Shown here: positions 61,817-64,000 of the stretch, one piece after another | Layout of the letters: the number at the start of each line of letters is the position of its first letter | How positions within the stretch are numbered: position 1 is the first letter of the stretch | Assembly: GCF_013112485.1 (NCBI RefSeq) | Contig: NZ_JABFHG010000003.1 | Span: forward strand, 372,001-436,000 | From: Roseicella sp. DB1501 | Lineage (GTDB): Bacteria; Pseudomonadota; Alphaproteobacteria; Acetobacterales; Acetobacteraceae | DNA length: 64,000 bases | Reading direction: 5' to 3' | Made by a program: the position numbers and the translations under genes | The notes under the pieces: model-generated | The model's database searches: none | The model's input: the letters and a program-made list of their open reading frames with translations, nothing else | Told to the model about the DNA's origin: nothing

Positions 61817-61839
61817 ATCCGTGTAGGGAGCGTATCGTC

Positions 61840-64000
61840 ATGAGCGCCACCGAATTCGCCGCCCGCTTCCCCGCCGAGGCCGCCCGCCTGGCCGATGCGG
61901 CGCAGATCGACCTGACCGAGCACGATGCCTGCGGCGTCGGCCTCGTCGCCTCGCTCGACGGCAAGCCGCGGCGCCAGGTGGTCAAGGCCGGCATCGACGC
62001 GCTGAAGGCGGTCTGGCACCGCGGCGCGGTCGATGCCGACGGCAAGACCGGCGACGGCGCCGGCATCCATATCGAGATCCCGCAGGACTTCTTCGCCGAG
62101 GTGGTGCAGCGCGGCGGCGACCGGCTGCGGCCGGGCCGCATCGCGGTCGGCATGGTCTTCCTGCCGAAGAGCGACCTCGGCGCGCAGGAGCGCTGCCGGC
62201 AGATCGTCGAGACCGAGATCCTCTCGGCCGGCTACGCCATCTATTCCTGGCGGCAGGTGCCGATCAACGTCGCCTGCATCGGCGAGAAGGCCAACGCCAC
62301 CCGGCCCGAGATCGAGCAGATCCTGGTCTACGACCCGGAGCAGCGCGAGGCGGAGGTCTATGAGCGCGACCTCTACGTCATCCGCCGGCGGATCGAGAAG
62401 CAGGCCATCGCCTCGCAGATCCCCGAGCTCTACCTGTGCTCGCTCTCCTCCCGCTCGCTCATCTACAAGGGCATGTTCCTCGCCGAGCACCTGACCGAGT
62501 TCTACCCGGACCTGCTGGACGAGCGCTTCGTCAGCCGCTTCGCCATCTACCACCAGCGCTACAGCACCAACACCTTCCCCACCTGGCGGCTGGCGCAGCC
62601 CTTCCGCACCATCGCCCATAACGGCGAGATCAACACCGTCCACGGCAACGCCAACTGGATGAAGAGCCACGAGACGCGGCTCTCGCACCAGCTCCTCGAC
62701 CCCTATCTCGAGGACATCAAGCCGGTGGTGCAGGCCGGCGGCTCCGACACCGCGACGCTCGACAACGTCTTCGAGCTGCTGGTGCGCGGCGGCCGCGACG
62801 CGCCGATGGCCAAGGCCATGCTCATCCCCGAGAGCATCGGCAACAACGCCACCATGCCGGAATCGCACCGCGAGTTCTTCCTCTACTGCAACGCGGTGAT
62901 GGAGCCCTGGGACGGCCCGGCCGCCATCTGCGGCACCGATGGCCGCTGGGTGGTCGCCGGCCTCGACCGCAACGGGCTGCGGCCGCTGCGCTACACCCAG
63001 ACCGCGGACGGGCTGCTCATCGTCGGCTCGGAGACCGGCATGGTGAAGCTGCCGGAGGAGGCGATCGTCGCCAAGGGCCGCGTCGGCCCGGGCCAGTGCA
63101 TCGGCGTCGACCTCGCCGATGGCCGCTTCTTCACCGATGCGGCGCTGAAGGACATGCTGGCCGCGCGCCACCCCTTCGGCGACTGGACCAACCGCACCAT
63201 CCGCATCGACGGCATCGTCCGCGCCGAGCAGGGCGAGCCGGTGAGCTTCCAGGGCGAGGAGCTGCGGCGCCGCCAGCTCGCCGTCGGCTACACGCTCGAG
63301 GAGCTGGAGACGATCCTGCACCCGATGGTAGAGGAGGCGGCCGAGGCCGTCGGCTCCATGGGCGACGACACGCCGATCGCCGTGCTCTCGGGCCAGTATC
63401 GCGGGCTGCACCACTATTTCCGCCAGACCTTCAGCCAGGTCACCAACCCGCCGATCGACAGCCTGCGCGAGACGCGGGTGATGACGCTGAAGACCCGGCT
63501 CGGCAATCTCGGGAACATCCTCGACGAGGACCCGACCCAGTGCGACATGCTGATGCTGGACAGCCCGGTTCTGTCGAACGCCGAGTTCTCCAGCATGCGG
63601 CAGTACATGGGCGCGACCGCGCATGAGGTGGATTGCACCTGGCCGGCCGCGGAGGGCGCGGCCGGGCTGCGCCGGGCGCTCGAGCGCATCCGGCACGAGG
63701 CGGAGGAGGGCGTGCGCAGCGGCTGCGCGCATGTGATCCTGACCGACGAGAACCAGGGGCCGGAGCGGGCGCCGATCCCGATGATCCTGGCGGTCGGCGG
63801 CGTCCACTCGCATCTGGTCAAGACCTCGCTGCGCACCTTCACCAGCCTCAACGTCCGCACCGCGGAATGCGTCGATGTGCATTATTTCGCGGTGCTGATC
63901 GGCGCCGGCGCCACTACGGTGAACGCCTATCTGGCGCAGGAGAGCATCGCCGATCGCCACCGGCGCGGGCTGTTCGGCGAGCTGAAGCTCACCGACTGCG
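61840..64000 (+). CDS. gltB: Glutamate synthase large subunit, 5' part
   Basis: Only the first 720 codons are in the window; the gene runs off the right edge. A propeptide of 30 residues precedes Cys31 in HDACGVGLVASL, the catalytic N-terminal nucleophile of the class II glutamine amidotransferase domain. Then come FAIYHQRYSTNTFPTWRLAQPFRTIAHNGEINTVHGNANW and VQAGGSDTATLDNVFELLVRGG, and the central domain that begins near PIDSLRETRVMTL. It releases ammonia from glutamine and channels it to the FMN site. GTAGGGAG stands near the ATG. The rest of the FMN and Fe-S domains lie beyond the window. Confidence 0.97.
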   Translation, partial: MSATEFAARFPAEAARLADAAQIDLTEHDACGVGLVASLDGKPRRQVVKAGIDALKAVWHRGAVDADGKTGDGAGIHIEIPQDFFAEVVQRGGDRLRPGRIAVGMVFLPKSDLGAQERCRQIVETEILSAGYAIYSWRQVPINVACIGEKANATRPEIEQILVYDPEQREAEVYERDLYVIRRRIEKQAIASQIPELYLCSLSSRSLIYKGMFLAEHLTEFYPDLLDERFVSRFAIYHQRYSTNTFPTWRLAQPFRTIAHNGEINTVHGNANWMKSHETRLSHQLLDPYLEDIKPVVQAGGSDTATLDNVFELLVRGGRDAPMAKAMLIPESIGNNATMPESHREFFLYCNAVMEPWDGPAAICGTDGRWVVAGLDRNGLRPLRYTQTADGLLIVGSETGMVKLPEEAIVAKGRVGPGQCIGVDLADGRFFTDAALKDMLAARHPFGDWTNRTIRIDGIVRAEQGEPVSFQGEELRRRQLAVGYTLEELETILHPMVEEAAEAVGSMGDDTPIAVLSGQYRGLHHYFRQTFSQVTNPPIDSLRETRVMTLKTRLGNLGNILDEDPTQCDMLMLDSPVLSNAEFSSMRQYMGATAHEVDCTWPAAEGAAGLRRALERIRHEAEEGVRSGCAHVILTDENQGPERAPIPMILAVGGVHSHLVKTSLRTFTSLNVRTAECVDVHYFAVLIGAGATTVNAYLAQESIADRHRRGLFGELKLTDC

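Overview
The window is a very GC-rich chromosomal segment of an alphaproteobacterium, most likely of the Acetobacteraceae (Roseomonas-like). The evidence is the lptC-lptA-lptB-rpoN-hpf gene order, an MmcB-type repair nuclease, DUF3126, DUF2889, the aerobic cobaltochelatase pair CobS/CobT, and the strong GC bias that leaves long open shadow frames on every strand. I see no phage, insertion sequence, integrase or CRISPR array. The segment reads as ordinary backbone with a few possible acquired pieces.

Layout. 1-195: the end of a 2'-5' RNA ligase-like gene. 225-1721: a three-gene copper module (DUF2946-like, YcnI, PCuAC). 1722-2923: an AT-richer stretch with a methyltransferase-like gene. 3232-6092: a trypsin-like protease, a zincin protease, PhhB, an Rrf2 regulator and MmcB. 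6114-8056: the motor stator genes motA/motB. 8323-10195: two dipeptide-type ABC permeases without partners. 10264-12690: a SYLF protein and a GH15 glucanase. 12743-15968: an ScfR/RamB-like regulator divergent from isocitrate lyase, followed by a small tandem-repeat protein. 16146-22931: DUF1345, a threonine dehydratase-like enzyme, a PAS histidine kinase, DUF2889, AnmK and TyrS. 23086-26896: a drug-efflux MFS protein and a glycosyltransferase/coiled-coil/methyltransferase fusion. 27109-34237: a YhdP-like AsmA-family protein divergent from glnE-bcp. 34342-36773: small envelope and housekeeping genes, including BolA and a J-domain protein. 36927-41507: cobS, a GST, cobT and a phytase-like esterase.

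41782-52251 is a compact assimilatory nitrate cluster: NarK transporter, NirB, NirD, a formate/nitrite channel, NasA, a uroporphyrinogen methyltransferase with a degenerate CysG front end, and a PP2C-kinase fusion. Nitrate is imported, reduced by NasA to nitrite and by NirBD to ammonium. SUMT feeds siroheme to NirB. The ammonium is then used by glutamine synthetase (controlled by GlnE at 30756) and by glutamate synthase (gltD and gltB at 59856-64000), so the window holds much of one nitrogen-assimilation pathway. 52421-57291 carries HPF, RpoN and LptB/A/C on the minus strand. 57487-64000 has RNase D, tRNA-Leu(CAG), an NDUFA9-type reductase, gltD, a DUF2059 gene and the start of gltB.

The points most worth a second look are the CysG-like fusion without its dehydrogenase/ferrochelatase active site, the nested palindrome against the rpoN start codon, the recurring hairpin elements between genes, the GT2/methyltransferase fusion, the duplicated HSH-motif peptide after aceA, a sensor kinase with an eroded ATP-binding site, and an intrinsic terminator pointing against the annotated genes in the gltD leader. 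I did not find a clearly undescribed multi-gene system.
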